Of a DNA stretch of 64,000 bases, positions 49,211-58,547 are shown one piece after another. This DNA is from Mycolicibacterium sp. BiH015 (lineage in GTDB: Bacteria > Actinomycetota > Actinomycetes > Mycobacteriales > Mycobacteriaceae). Positions within the stretch are counted from its first letter, which is position 1. The number at the start of each line of letters is the position of its first letter. The stretch spans positions 186,001-250,000 of the forward strand of contig NZ_JAQGCZ010000002.1 in assembly GCF_027706845.1 (NCBI RefSeq), given 5' to 3'. Made by a program: the position numbers and the translations under genes. Below the pieces are notes generated by a model. It was not told the origin of the DNA. It saw nothing but the letters and a program-made list of their open reading frames with translations, and did no database searches.

Positions 49211-52200
49211 ATGACAGCGTGTGGGTCCTGTGGCACCGTGCTGGCCGAAACCGCCAAGTTCTGCAATGAGTGCGGGACACCCACGGCGGTCCGTGACAGT
49301 ACGGCCAAGTACAAACAGGTCACCGTGCTGTTCGCCGATGTGGTGCGGTCCATGGACCTTGCGGCCGCGGTGGACATCGAACGCCTGCGAGCGATCATGG
49401 TCGATCTGTTCCAGCGCTGCACCGCGGTGGTGCAGCGTTACGGTGGGCTGGTCGAGTACAACGGCGACGGCGTAATGGCGTTGTTCGGTGCTCCAATAGC
49501 ATTGGAAGACCATGCATTTCGCGGCTGTCTCGCGGCACTGGCGTTGCAGGAGGAAGCCGGGCGGTTGGCTGCCGAGGTGCAACGCGACGACGGCGTCACA
49601 CTGCAACTGCGGGTAGGGCTGAATTCGGGCCGGGTGATCACCGGCGAAATCGGCTCGGCGGCAATGGGATATCGCGCCACCGGGCTGACCGTCGGAATGG
49701 CGCAGCGGCTCGAATCGGTCGCTCCGCCGGGCGGTGTGATGTTGTCGGAGTCCACCGCTCGATTGGTCGAACATCGCGCCGTACTGGCGGAGCCGGAGTG
49801 GCTGCGCGTCAAGGGGGCCGCCGAACCGGTGTGTGCACGAAGGCTCGTGACCGTCCGCTCACATGGTGATGTGGCCGGGCGGGCCGACGGAAGCCTGGTG
49901 GGTCGTCGGTGGGAGATGGCGGCTCTTGAGGCGATGATGGAGCGCGCGGTCGGCGGGCGTGGTGCCGTCGTGAACGTCATCGGACCGCCGGGAATCGGAA
50001 AATCCCGCATTGCCAGGGAGGTTGCGACGCTGGCGGCGGCGCGCGGGCTCAGCGTCGTGTGGGCTTTCTGCGAATCCCACGCGCAGGATCTCTCGTTCGG
50101 TGTGATCACCGCACTGCTACGGGCGGCACTCGGCGTGACCGACACCGATGACCGCGAAGCGGCCCGCACGAATGTTCAGAGGCAATTCCCGGATGCCGAC
50201 CCACAGGATCTGTTGCTGCTCAACGACTTCTTGGGCATCGCCGATCCCGCCGCGCCGCTGCCGCAGATCGATGCCGATGCCCGGCGACGGCGCGTGACCG
50301 CGTTGGTCAATACGTTGTCGTTGTCGCGGAAGGAACCTGCGCTGTTCATCGTGGAAGATGCACACTGGATCGACGCGGTCAGTGCATCGATGCTGAGCGA
50401 TTTCCTCGCCGTCCTTCCGCGCACACCGTCGATGGTCCTGGTCACGTCGCGTCCCGATCATGGCGGCCCACCGACCTGGGTGTCAGGCACCCAAACGGTG
50501 GCGCTCGCCCCCCTTGGGGACTCCGACACCGAGCACCTTCTGGACGATCTGATGGGAACAGATTCCTCGGTGGGCGACCTGGCGTCGGTGATCTCCCACC
50601 ATGCCGCGGGGAACCCGTTCTTCGCCGAAGAGATGGTCCGGGAACTGGTGCAGCGCGGCGTTTTGCAGGGCACCCGTGGCGACTACACGTGTCAGGTGGA
50701 CGCCGCCGAGGTCAGCGTCCCGGTCTCGGTGTACGCGGCGATCGAGGCCCGGATCGACCGACTGAGCGCAGCGGCGAGACAGACGTTGAGCGGTGCGTCG
50801 GTGATCGGTGCTCGGTTCAGCGCCGAATCGCTCGCCGCGCTGGGGTTTGAGGTGACGCTCGACGAACTCCTCGACACCGACCTGATCGATCAGGTGCGCT
50901 TCGCCCCGTCCGCCGAGTATGCGTTCCACCATCCGCTGATCCGCGCGGTGGCCTATGAGTCTCAACTCAAATCCGATCGCGCTCGGTGGCATCGACGTGT
51001 GGCGGACGCGATACAGAAGCGTGACCCCGACGCGGCGGACGAGAATGCCGCGCTGATCGCCGAGCATTTGGAGGACGCGGGCGAGGCACTCGCCGCGTAC
51101 AGCTGGCACATGCGCGCTGCAGGTTGGTCGGCGAGCCGCGACCCCGCGGCCGCGAGACTGAGCTGGAAACGCGCTTATCGCATTGCGGCGGAGCTGCCCG
51201 CCGACGATCCTGCTCATCTGCCGATGCAGATCGCCCCCGCCACCATGCTGTGCGCTACCGACTGGCGGGACGCGCACGTGACCAGCCACTTCGAGGAACT
51301 GAGGGCGCTGTGCCAGGCGGCGGGCGACAAAGTGTCGCTCGCCATCGGAATGTCGGGGCTGGCAACCGAACTGCTCTACGCCGGGCGCACGCGTGAAGGT
51401 TCTGCACTGGCATCAGAGCAGATGGCGCTCCTGGAATCAATCGGCGATTCCGACCTCACGATCGGGTTGGCGATGCTCGCCTTTCTCAATTGGTTCGATA
51501 CCGGTGAGTGCCACAAGATCCTGCCGCTGGCTCAACTCGTCATCGAGCTGGCCGACGGTGACCCTGCCAAGGGAGCAGGCTTGAGCTTGGGGTCGCCTCT
51601 CGCAGCATGCCTGGCGTGGCGTGGATTTGGCCGCTGGTGGCTGGGCCATCTCGACTGGCGAGCAGACCTCGAGGAGGCCGTCGCGATGGCTCGCGCCAGC
51701 GACCAGGAAACCCTGGCGGCGGTCGTTTCATGGACCTACAGCGGCCCTATCCAGTACGGGGTGCGGCGAGCCGACGACGCCGCGGTACGGCTGATCGAAG
51801 ATGCCGTGAAGAATTCCCACGGCTCCAGTAACGCGGCGGTGGCCATCGTCGTCTACACGCTGGGGACCGCGCTCTTCATCCGGGGAGGCCCGGGCGACCG
51901 CGATCGCGCACTCGACGCCATGCACCAGGTGCGCGACCTGTGCGTCAGCGAGCGTGCGCCGTTCCTGGTTCCGGTCATCGACATGTGGTTCGCGAAGCAC
52001 AGGGCCGAATGCGGCGACCTCGATGGCGCGATAACGGCGATGCGAAGCGCCGTGGACAGCCTGCTCCGAGCGGACAGAATGGGCTTCGGGCTCTGGAGCG
52101 CATGCGTTCTGGTCGAGACGCTGTTGGTTCGCGGCCGCCGGACCGATATTCAGGACGCGGAGGGATTGATCGCCGGCTTGAGTGCCCGGCAGGTCGACGA

Positions 52201-52360
52201 CGGCCGAGGCATATTCGAAGTCTGGCTGTTGCGGCTGCGTGCCCTGCTTGCTCGCACCCGCGGAAACGACTCCGAACATCGGGAAATGTCGCTCAAGTAC
52301 CGGGCCGCGGCTGAGAAATACGGTTACGAGGGGCACATTGGTCAAGCGCCGACGGTGTGA
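49211..52360 (+). CDS. class III adenylate/guanylate cyclase with AAA ATPase and TPR regions
   Basis: A 1049-aa signalling protein. Residues 1-30 form a zinc ribbon (C-G-S-C-G ... C-N-E-C-G). About 35-200 is a class III cyclase domain: metal Asp residues in L-F-A-D-V-V and N-G-D-G-V-M-A-L-F, and R-V-G-L-N-S-G substrate region. About 230-550 is a STAND/AAA ATPase with Walker A G-P-P-G-I-G-K-S and Walker B L-F-I-V-E-D-A-H-W. The rest is helical TPR-like repeat. No DNA-binding domain is present, unlike the LuxR-fused relatives. The family is expanded in mycobacteria; the ligand is unknown. ATG 49211 or GTG 49205. Its end overlaps the convergent AT-like gene by 19 bases. It opens an island inserted between era and amiA2. 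Confidence 0.85.
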   Translation: MTACGSCGTVLAETAKFCNECGTPTAVRDSTAKYKQVTVLFADVVRSMDLAAAVDIERLRAIMVDLFQRCTAVVQRYGGLVEYNGDGVMALFGAPIALEDHAFRGCLAALALQEEAGRLAAEVQRDDGVTLQLRVGLNSGRVITGEIGSAAMGYRATGLTVGMAQRLESVAPPGGVMLSESTARLVEHRAVLAEPEWLRVKGAAEPVCARRLVTVRSHGDVAGRADGSLVGRRWEMAALEAMMERAVGGRGAVVNVIGPPGIGKSRIAREVATLAAARGLSVVWAFCESHAQDLSFGVITALLRAALGVTDTDDREAARTNVQRQFPDADPQDLLLLNDFLGIADPAAPLPQIDADARRRRVTALVNTLSLSRKEPALFIVEDAHWIDAVSASMLSDFLAVLPRTPSMVLVTSRPDHGGPPTWVSGTQTVALAPLGDSDTEHLLDDLMGTDSSVGDLASVISHHAAGNPFFAEEMVRELVQRGVLQGTRGDYTCQVDAAEVSVPVSVYAAIEARIDRLSAAARQTLSGASVIGARFSAESLAALGFEVTLDELLDTDLIDQVRFAPSAEYAFHHPLIRAVAYESQLKSDRARWHRRVADAIQKRDPDAADENAALIAEHLEDAGEALAAYSWHMRAAGWSASRDPAAARLSWKRAYRIAAELPADDPAHLPMQIAPATMLCATDWRDAHVTSHFEELRALCQAAGDKVSLAIGMSGLATELLYAGRTREGSALASEQMALLESIGDSDLTIGLAMLAFLNWFDTGECHKILPLAQLVIELADGDPAKGAGLSLGSPLAACLAWRGFGRWWLGHLDWRADLEEAVAMARASDQETLAAVVSWTYSGPIQYGVRRADDAAVRLIEDAVKNSHGSSNAAVAIVVYTLGTALFIRGGPGDRDRALDAMHQVRDLCVSERAPFLVPVIDMWFAKHRAECGDLDGAITAMRSAVDSLLRADRMGFGLWSACVLVETLLVRGRRTDIQDAEGLIAGLSARQVDDGRGIFEVWLLRLRALLARTRGNDSEHREMSLKYRAAAEKYGYEGHIGQAPTV

Positions 52361-53139
52361 TCTCCCAGCGATCGAAGAATGTCGGCGGTGAGCTCGGGAT
52401 GGGGATTGGACTCGACGAACATGCGGTATCCGTGCTCGGATGCCCAGCGGACGGCATGCCCGAACAGGGTGGGATGGCCCAGGTTGGCAGACCAATAGTC
52501 GGCGTCGAGTATCGAGGTGTCCAATGCAGCACCGGTCACTGTCGAAATGAACGCGACCTCGGCGGTGCGCGGCCGCAGACCGCAGAGCTGTTCGCGCAGA
52601 GTTCTTGCCCAGGTGTCGCCGTGCTCGGCTGCCGCGCACGACGAATCGAGGGCCTCGATCGCGCTGAGGGCTCGGCTGCGGAGCACGACCACCTTCGCCG
52701 CGTCGGGGAGCGACAGCGCGCCCGCGACATACGCGGCGGCCGCCTCGCCCAGGTTGTCACCGAGCACGGCGTCCGGTCGCATGCCCAGCGCCTGCCACTG
52801 CTTGGCCAGCGACACCGTGATCGCGAACAACACCGGCTGCGCGACATCGATACCCGAGGGTTCCACTTCGCTGTTCAACACGTCGAGTAGGGACCAGCCG
52901 ACGAGCTCCGCGAAAACCAAGTCGCAACAATGGATGTGATCGGCGAACAACGGCGCTGCGTGCATCATTTCGACAGCGTCGTGCCTGCACCGGAGCCCCC
53001 GATCGGGGAAGACGAAGACTGTCTTGCCTGTCGGGACCGAGCTGTCGTTCAGCCGCCATCGAATGTGCGGATCCAGCATGATCGTGGTGCTGATCCAGCT
53101 GATGCCGGGCACGCGTCCGGTGTTTACCGCATCGATCAC
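52342..53139 (-). CDS. stand-alone PKS acyltransferase-like protein lacking catalytic residues
   Basis: A 265-aa protein clearly derived from a type I PKS AT domain: F-V-F-P-D-R-G start, V-A-Q-P-V-L-F-A-I-T-V-S-L-A, E-A-A-A-A-Y-V-A-G-A-L-S-L, V-A-F-I-S-T-V-T-G-A, D-A-D-Y-W-S-A-N-L and F-V-E-S-N-P-H-P. The nucleophile motif GHSxGE reads G-D-N-L-G-E, so Asn129 stands at the Ser position and Asp128 at the His. The ferredoxin-like subdomain of roughly 70 residues with the second catalytic His (HAFH/YASH region) is missing between about 155 and 180. It cannot be a normal acyltransferase. The frame is intact, and GTG 53139 overlaps the upstream small gene by GTGA, so it looks like a kept, repurposed protein rather than a decaying gene. 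Confidence 0.8.
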   Translation of the reverse strand: MIDAVNTGRVPGISWISTTIMLDPHIRWRLNDSSVPTGKTVFVFPDRGLRCRHDAVEMMHAAPLFADHIHCCDLVFAELVGWSLLDVLNSEVEPSGIDVAQPVLFAITVSLAKQWQALGMRPDAVLGDNLGEAAAAYVAGALSLPDAAKVVVLRSRALSAIEALDSSCAAAEHGDTWARTLREQLCGLRPRTAEVAFISTVTGAALDTSILDADYWSANLGHPTLFGHAVRWASEHGYRMFVESNPHPELTADILRSLGDHTVGA

Positions 53140-53423
53140 AGCCGGTGCATCTCCCGCTGCATCGCCGCATCCTCCAAAAACTCGGAGCGGCGGGGTGGGT
53201 AGTGTCGCGGCCTCGGCGTCGGCGCGTCAGAGGTTCGGATAAGCACCCCGACGATGCGCGCGAGGATGCTCCTGCGCGGTAGCCCGACAGCTGCCGCCGT
53301 GGCCATCTTCACCTGTTGCGTGGTGATGAGGACCAACGGCTGATGTGCGTGCGCGTTCTCATGTGGTGATTGAGCGGCGTCAGCCTGCGCTTGCTCCGGC
53401 GTCGTCGTCACGAGCTTGGACAT
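53136..53423 (-). CDS. small unknown protein coupled to the AT-like gene
   Basis: A 95-aa protein with no recognised domain. ATG 53423 follows GAGGGGG. The N-terminal 45 residues are polar (Thr/Gln/Ala/His), the middle contains K-M-A-T-A-A-A-V-G-L and I-L-A-R-I-V-G-V-L-I as short hydrophobic helices, and the C-terminus is basic and Pro-rich (P-R-H-Y-P-P-R-R). The GTGA overlap with the AT-like gene suggests the two products act together. Two 18-bp dyads lie upstream. Confidence 0.6.
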   Translation of the reverse strand: MSKLVTTTPEQAQADAAQSPHENAHAHQPLVLITTQQVKMATAAAVGLPRRSILARIVGVLIRTSDAPTPRPRHYPPRRSEFLEDAAMQREMHRL

Positions 53424-53481
53424 CGGTACCCCCTCAGGCGTAGTGACCGTCCGATCGTCGCCTGCGGGGCGTGCGTCAACA

Positions 53482-53499
53482 GCAGTAGTCCGCCACTGC
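53482..53499. promoter_or_regulatory. 18-bp dyad, copy 1 (imperfect)
   Basis: GCAGTAGTCCGCCACTGC: 7-base arms match at six positions. It shares 14 of 18 bases with the perfect dyad 69 bp away. It lies 58 bases upstream of the small gene start on the minus strand. Candidate operator for a dimeric regulator such as the adjacent LuxR-type protein. Confidence 0.45.
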
Positions 53500-53550
53500 A
53501 ATTGAGGGCCGACAGATCTTCAGTAGCGTCTCGGCGAGTTCGTGCGCAGT

Positions 53551-53568
53551 GCAGTAGCCGACTACTGC
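53551..53568. promoter_or_regulatory. 18-bp dyad, copy 2 (perfect arms)
   Basis: GCAGTAG-CCGA-CTACTGC, perfect 7-bp arms with a 4-base centre. It could also fold as a hairpin, but the repeated related copy nearer the gene favours an operator pair. Confidence 0.45.
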
Positions 53569-53761
53569 GTCGGTTCGGGACCGGATGGGCGACGATTCTC
53601 GGTACCGCGTTGGATGCGGAACCCAGCGCACGCCGTGCCGATCGTCAAATGTCGAGCCGCGGAGCCGGTCAGGTCAAGACGTCGAGGTGGGGGAGGCCGT
53701 CACGACGACCGGCGAATCTGCGGGTCGCCTGATCGGTGCGGCGTTCGCGCTGGGCGGTGGG

Positions 53762-56380
53762 TCAGCGGGGCGGCTTGCGTGTCCGCCGCGACAGCAGCGC
53801 GGCAAGTTCCTCGCGGGTGGTGGTTCCCGTCTTCGACATTGCGCGGTAGATGTGACTTTCGACCGTACGCACCGAAAGCGTCAGGCGCTCGGCGACAGCC
53901 CGGTTCTGCAATCCCTCGCCGATCAGCATGACGATCTCGTACTCGCGTTCGGTGAGCGGCAGATCCTCGCTGGCCAAACGGAGCGCCGGGGTGTCCGCGC
54001 CGCACTGCTGCGCCAGGGCTTGAGCACGCGTCGAGCAAGTCAGCGCAGATCCTCGTCTGTTGCGGCGGCGGTGACTGAGAGCCGCCTGGGCAGCCGCGTC
54101 GATGGCGGCGACGATGTCACCCGCACCTTCGAATTCCACTGACAGCGCGGCCAGTTCGGCGGCATCGTCATCGCGCAGAGCCGCGGCGAAGCGCGAGGCC
54201 AAACCCACTCGTGGGCCTTCGACGAGCACTTCGAGCTCCCGCAACCTGTCCGAACGGGTTCGATCACCGAACTGGACCGCCGTCTGAAGGCAAAGCACCT
54301 CCGCGGCGAAACGACCGACCGTACTTGACCTTTCGGCAGCCTCATGCAGGATGTCGATCGCCTCACTGACGGCGCCCTGACAGGCAACCACCCAAGCTCG
54401 GGCGAGACTGTGCTCGTGGTCGAGCGATCGGAACGGTCGCTTCATCCCGTCGAGCGTCGTCAGGGCCGACACCGCCTCGTCGGTGCGGCCACACATGGCC
54501 AGCGCCATCACCTGCGGTATGAGATAGCGGTGACCCCACCCTAGAGAGTGGTTGGCGCACAGCGCGTTCACGGACGCTTCCAGCGATGCGCACGCGTGGC
54601 GCAGGTCGCCGGCGCCCAGCGCGGCCCGCCCCGCCACCGCCGGGCCCAGCAGCTGCGCCGTCCCGGGAAGGGTCATGGCCTGTGCGAGGACCTGTTCGGC
54701 GACATCCACGGCGTCGTCGAGTCGGCCGGCCAGCCACAGGGCACTGACGTGTGAGTCGGCGATGTTGAACCGCATGTGAGGGGCGTCCAGAGAGCGTGTC
54801 GCCGCGAAGTATCCGGCTTCGGCCTTCTTCACCGCCGCATCCGTGCGTCCGGATTCGGCGTCGATCGTCGTCAGCACCCAGGCGAGCTCTGCACCGACGA
54901 CGGGGGGCATGTGCTCGAGTTCGAGATCTGATGCCGCCTGCAGTGCGGCATCGGGTTGGTCCATCGCGAACCAGTAGACGGTGAGGAAGGCGTCGATATA
55001 TCCGCGACACCCGGGTTCGAGGACGGCCACATCGTCAATCACCTGCTTTGCGCCCGTCGGATCGCCGAGCGCCCACAGCAGATTGCTGGCCCGCAGGAAT
55101 GCCAGCCTGGCTCGCTCGCAGTCGGTCAGCCGCGCGGTGTCGATCGCGGCAAGGGCGGCGTCAGCTTCGCGTCCGCGTCCGAGCCACGAAAGTGCATGAG
55201 CGCGCAGGAAATCGGCTTCGAGTCCGGCGCCGAATCGGCTCGCTGCGCCGGCGAGGCGCTCGGCGAGCGTGAGGTCCGCGAGCCACACGGCGCCATGTGC
55301 TGCCCGTGTCAGCAGGTCGGTGTCAGGGTCCAGATCGGAGTCCAAGGTCAGCGACGCGCGACGCACCAGGACGTGGATGTCGCCGCCGGTGCCCGACGAG
55401 GTGAGCGCGGTGGCGACCTGCCCGCGCAGTCGTCGAAGTGTGGTGGCCGGTGCCCGCTTCCGGCGTACCTCGCTGTAGAGGGGATGCGCATTGCGTACAT
55501 CCACGCCCGTCGTGGTGGTGTGCAGCGATATGAGTCCACGAATCTCGGCTTCTTCGATTGCCTCTGGATCGGCGATTTGGCGCAGCGTCGCCAACTCGAT
55601 CGGTTCTCCCACCGCCAACACATCGACGACATGGCCGACCGGAGCCGGCAGCGAGCCGATGCGGGATTGGACGAGTTCGACCAGTCCCGGCGGTATGACC
55701 GGGTCACCGGTCCACCGCCACCTGCCGTTGACGTTTTCGAAGTGCCCGTCGGCGAGCACCTGCTCCACGATCGTTCGGAGATAGAGGATGTTGCCGAGTG
55801 TCAGAGACCAAAGTCGTTGCACTGCATCGGCATCCACCGGTGCACCGAGCGTCTTCGACAGCAGCACCGAGGTATCGGCCAGCGGCAGCGGTTTCAGATC
55901 GATCCGGTCGAGCTGGCCGGTCCGCCAGATTTCCTGCACCGCAGTCGGAATCGGCTCGCGGTCGGGGACGGTGAGTATGACTTTGGCCGCGGAGCGCTGA
56001 ACGATCTGTTGGACGACGAACGTCGACAGGTCGTCGAGCAGGTGCGCGTCGTCGACGCCGAGGACGACCGGGTCGTTCGCCGGCGACGCGGTCAGCGAAT
56101 CGATGACTCCGCGCAACAGGTGTACCGGCTCGGTGACGCCCGGCGGCGCCCATGCGGCGAAGGCACCGAGCGGGATGGCCCGCGCCGACGATGTGCCGAC
56201 CACCAGGTGGGCGTGGCATCCGCGAGAAGCAGCTGCGGACAGTACCGCTCGCGCGATCCGGCTCTTGCCGATCCCCGCCGAGCCGAAGACGACGACGCCG
56301 TCGGCATCCGGCGCCGACAGCGCGGCTTCGACAGCTCGCAGCTCCCCGGAGCGACCAATTAACGGCCACGACAATCGCAC
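53762..56380 (-). CDS. LAL-type LuxR family transcriptional regulator
   Basis: An 872-aa large ATP-binding LuxR regulator. N-terminal STAND ATPase with L-I-G-R-S-G-E-L, Walker A F-G-S-A-G-I-G-K-S and Walker B V-V-L-G-V-D-D-A-H, a helical TPR-like middle, and a C-terminal LuxR helix-turn-helix (residues about 805-860: L-T-E-R-E-Y-E-I-V, then L-S-V-R-T-V-E-S-H-I-Y-R). The start is GTG 56380; no better start is visible. Such proteins sense unknown ligands and activate nearby genes; the AT-like operon 338 bp downstream, with its paired dyads, is the nearest candidate target. Confidence 0.88.
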   Translation of the reverse strand: MRLSWPLIGRSGELRAVEAALSAPDADGVVVFGSAGIGKSRIARAVLSAAASRGCHAHLVVGTSSARAIPLGAFAAWAPPGVTEPVHLLRGVIDSLTASPANDPVVLGVDDAHLLDDLSTFVVQQIVQRSAAKVILTVPDREPIPTAVQEIWRTGQLDRIDLKPLPLADTSVLLSKTLGAPVDADAVQRLWSLTLGNILYLRTIVEQVLADGHFENVNGRWRWTGDPVIPPGLVELVQSRIGSLPAPVGHVVDVLAVGEPIELATLRQIADPEAIEEAEIRGLISLHTTTTGVDVRNAHPLYSEVRRKRAPATTLRRLRGQVATALTSSGTGGDIHVLVRRASLTLDSDLDPDTDLLTRAAHGAVWLADLTLAERLAGAASRFGAGLEADFLRAHALSWLGRGREADAALAAIDTARLTDCERARLAFLRASNLLWALGDPTGAKQVIDDVAVLEPGCRGYIDAFLTVYWFAMDQPDAALQAASDLELEHMPPVVGAELAWVLTTIDAESGRTDAAVKKAEAGYFAATRSLDAPHMRFNIADSHVSALWLAGRLDDAVDVAEQVLAQAMTLPGTAQLLGPAVAGRAALGAGDLRHACASLEASVNALCANHSLGWGHRYLIPQVMALAMCGRTDEAVSALTTLDGMKRPFRSLDHEHSLARAWVVACQGAVSEAIDILHEAAERSSTVGRFAAEVLCLQTAVQFGDRTRSDRLRELEVLVEGPRVGLASRFAAALRDDDAAELAALSVEFEGAGDIVAAIDAAAQAALSHRRRNRRGSALTCSTRAQALAQQCGADTPALRLASEDLPLTEREYEIVMLIGEGLQNRAVAERLTLSVRTVESHIYRAMSKTGTTTREELAALLSRRTRKPPR

Positions 56381-56446
56381 GCCATGAGCCTAAGAGCGCC
56401 ACAGCTGCGACGCGCGGCATTTTCGCGAGGTCTGTGAACGCGTCGG

Positions 56447-56932
56447 CTACCCCGGCTGGCCGTAGACCGCGACCACCACGGAGCGGTCCAGGCTGTTCTC
56501 CGACCAGACGCCGATCTGCGTGTTGGCGCAGTTCGACATGATCGCCATGTAATCCGGGCGGTAGTACCAGCGGTTCATGATCTCGATGCCGCTGATGGCC
56601 AGCGCAGGATTGATGGCGACGGTTTCGGCGACCTTACCGACGAACCCGGCGCGGTTGGCCCGGTCCTGCACTGTCGAGCCGTCCGAGCCGATGTCGCCGT
56701 CGAGGGCCCGGTTGTTCAGCAGGTCCCTGGTATGCCATTCGGCGGCCAGTTGAAGCTGCGGGTTGATCTTCAGGTCGGTCTTGCAGTCGGCTTGATGCTG
56801 GATCGTGTAGACGTTCACGGCGACGCTCTCGTTGAGCCGCCGGTTGTCGGCCTGGGCTGAGGGCATGCCTGCGACCGTGGCGCCCACGAGCGCCACCGCG
56901 GGCAGGCCATGCACGATCTTGCTGACGGTCAC
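56447..56932 (-). CDS. secreted CAP-domain protein
   Basis: A 161-aa exported protein. GTG 56932 gives a signal peptide (S-K-I-V-H-G-L-P-A-V-A-L-V-G-A) with cleavage after S-A-Q-A. The mature part is a CAP/SCP-like fold: L-A-A-E-W-H-T-R-D, G-F-V-G-K-V-A-E-T-V-A, and W-Y-Y-R-P-D-Y in the region of the CAP signature, with two Cys likely paired. Mycobacteria carry several such small CAP proteins of unknown role. It lies 10 bases after amiA2 on the same strand, so the two are probably co-transcribed. Confidence 0.75.
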   Translation of the reverse strand: MTVSKIVHGLPAVALVGATVAGMPSAQADNRRLNESVAVNVYTIQHQADCKTDLKINPQLQLAAEWHTRDLLNNRALDGDIGSDGSTVQDRANRAGFVGKVAETVAINPALAISGIEIMNRWYYRPDYMAIMSNCANTQIGVWSENSLDRSVVVAVYGQPG

Positions 56933-56942
56933 AGGCGGGAGA

Positions 56943-58484
56943 TTACGCGACCTGACCGGCCAGTGAGCCCGGAGCTGCCATATCGGCACTCGCTTTCGTG
57001 CGTGCATCGGACACCGTGGGATCGGGAACTGTCGGGGGTTGAGGCGCCCACCAGTTCTCCGGCTGACGCATCGCCCAGCCGTTGAGCGCTTCGAGCGCCG
57101 CGGCCAGCGACACCAGAAGCGGTTCGCTGTTGGCAGGACCCATCAGCTGCACCCCGATCGGTAGACCATCCGAGGTGAACCCTGCAGGGACGTTGATCGA
57201 CGGCCATCCCACAAGATTCCACGGCCACGTCACCGGGCACGCCTGGATCATCATCCGGTCGGTGGCGAGACCGCCGAGCTGGTCGAAGGCGTGCACCTTC
57301 GGCGGCGGCAGCGCGGTGGTCGGCGCCAGAACCACGTCGGCCAGGTTGAAGATCCAGCCGATGCGCTGCTGGGTCGCGGCTTCGTGGGCGCGCGCCTTGC
57401 GCAGCGTGTTCTGCGACAGCAGCCATCCCATCCGGGCGTTGGATCTGGTCCGCTTGTCCCAGGTAACCCCGCGGCCGAGCCGATCCATCCATTCCGGGAT
57501 GCCCGCGGTCGAGCGGGCCAGGAAGTTCCACGACATCCGCAGGTTGTATTCCGGGTCGGCCGTGACGATGGAGTGGCCGAGCTGGGAGAGCTGGTCTGCG
57601 ACGTTCTCGAGCGCTGTCCGGATCTCGGGGTGCAGGCGGGCTCGGAAACCGGTGAACGGGAACTTCGTGGACATCGCGATGCGCAGCGGCCCCGGCGCGC
57701 GCGACACATAGTCGGAGACCTGCACCGGCGGCGGCGTGTGGAGGTCGCCGGGCGTGTTGCCCGACGCGGCGTCGAGCACCAGCGCCGCATCGGAGACCGT
57801 GCGAGCGAGCACGCCGTTGACGGTGATGCCGTTGAACGCCTCGGGTAGCGGCCACGTGGAGATCCGTCCGCGCTGCGGTTTGATACCCACCAGGTGCGTC
57901 CAGGCCGCGGGGATCCGCACGCTTCCTGCCCCGTCGGAGCCGATCGCGGCGGGGACGAGCCCGGCGGCCACCGCCGCGGCACTGCCGCCCGAGGAGCCGC
58001 CGGGGGTGTGTTCACGTGACCACGGATTGCGGGTGTGGCCGAACGCGGGCCCGCTCGTGAACGGCCACTGACCGAGCTCACAGGTGTTGGTCTTGCCGAC
58101 GATCACCGCTCCGGCGGCACGCAACCTGCGCACCACCTCGGCATCGGTGTCGGCGGCGGGAACCTCGCCGGCCGCGCCGAACCGGGTGGGCACTCCGGCG
58201 ACGTCGACGTCGTCCTTCACTGCGATCGGAATTCCCAGTAGCGGCTTTTTGGACAGGTCGGTGCCGGCGCCGCGGAGGCGGTCGGCCTCGGCCGCGTCGG
58301 CGAGAGCCTGCTCGGTGAACACCACCCGGAACGCGTTGAGGGTGGGCTGGCTGGCCTCGATGGCCTCCAGCGACCGGCGTACCAGGTCGACGGATGTGGC
58401 ATTGCCACTGGCGAGCTGAAACAACTGGTTGCCCACGGTGGGCAATCGGGCGGGGGAACGGCGGGGAGGGGGAGAGTCGACCAT
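56943..58484 (-). CDS. amiA2: amidase (AmiA2-like, amidase signature family)
   Basis: A 513-aa amidase-signature enzyme. Catalytic Lys in V-K-D-D-V-D-V-A-G, cis-Ser and nucleophile in the G-G-S-S-G-G-S and G-S-D-G-A-G-S-V-R-I-P glycine/serine motifs. Members hydrolyse amides of varied acids; substrate unknown. Position beside recO matches Rv2363. ATG 58484 used; GTG 58487 lies directly before it. Divergent from recO across 63 bases. Confidence 0.9.
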   Translation of the reverse strand: MVDSPPPRRSPARLPTVGNQLFQLASGNATSVDLVRRSLEAIEASQPTLNAFRVVFTEQALADAAEADRLRGAGTDLSKKPLLGIPIAVKDDVDVAGVPTRFGAAGEVPAADTDAEVVRRLRAAGAVIVGKTNTCELGQWPFTSGPAFGHTRNPWSREHTPGGSSGGSAAAVAAGLVPAAIGSDGAGSVRIPAAWTHLVGIKPQRGRISTWPLPEAFNGITVNGVLARTVSDAALVLDAASGNTPGDLHTPPPVQVSDYVSRAPGPLRIAMSTKFPFTGFRARLHPEIRTALENVADQLSQLGHSIVTADPEYNLRMSWNFLARSTAGIPEWMDRLGRGVTWDKRTRSNARMGWLLSQNTLRKARAHEAATQQRIGWIFNLADVVLAPTTALPPPKVHAFDQLGGLATDRMMIQACPVTWPWNLVGWPSINVPAGFTSDGLPIGVQLMGPANSEPLLVSLAAALEALNGWAMRQPENWWAPQPPTVPDPTVSDARTKASADMAAPGSLAGQVA

Positions 58485-58547
58485 CACTTACGAGAATATC
58501 GGCGCTGCGGACCGGAAAACGTCCCCCGGCAGTGGGAGACTGGCCGG

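Larger units (their letters stand above)
53424..53761. other. 338-bp gene-free region upstream of the AT-like operon
   Basis: Between the end of the LuxR-type gene and the small gene. I see no credible ORF. It holds the leader of the minus-strand operon, two copies of an 18-bp GCAGTAG/CTACTGC dyad and no obvious -10. Confidence 0.6.
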
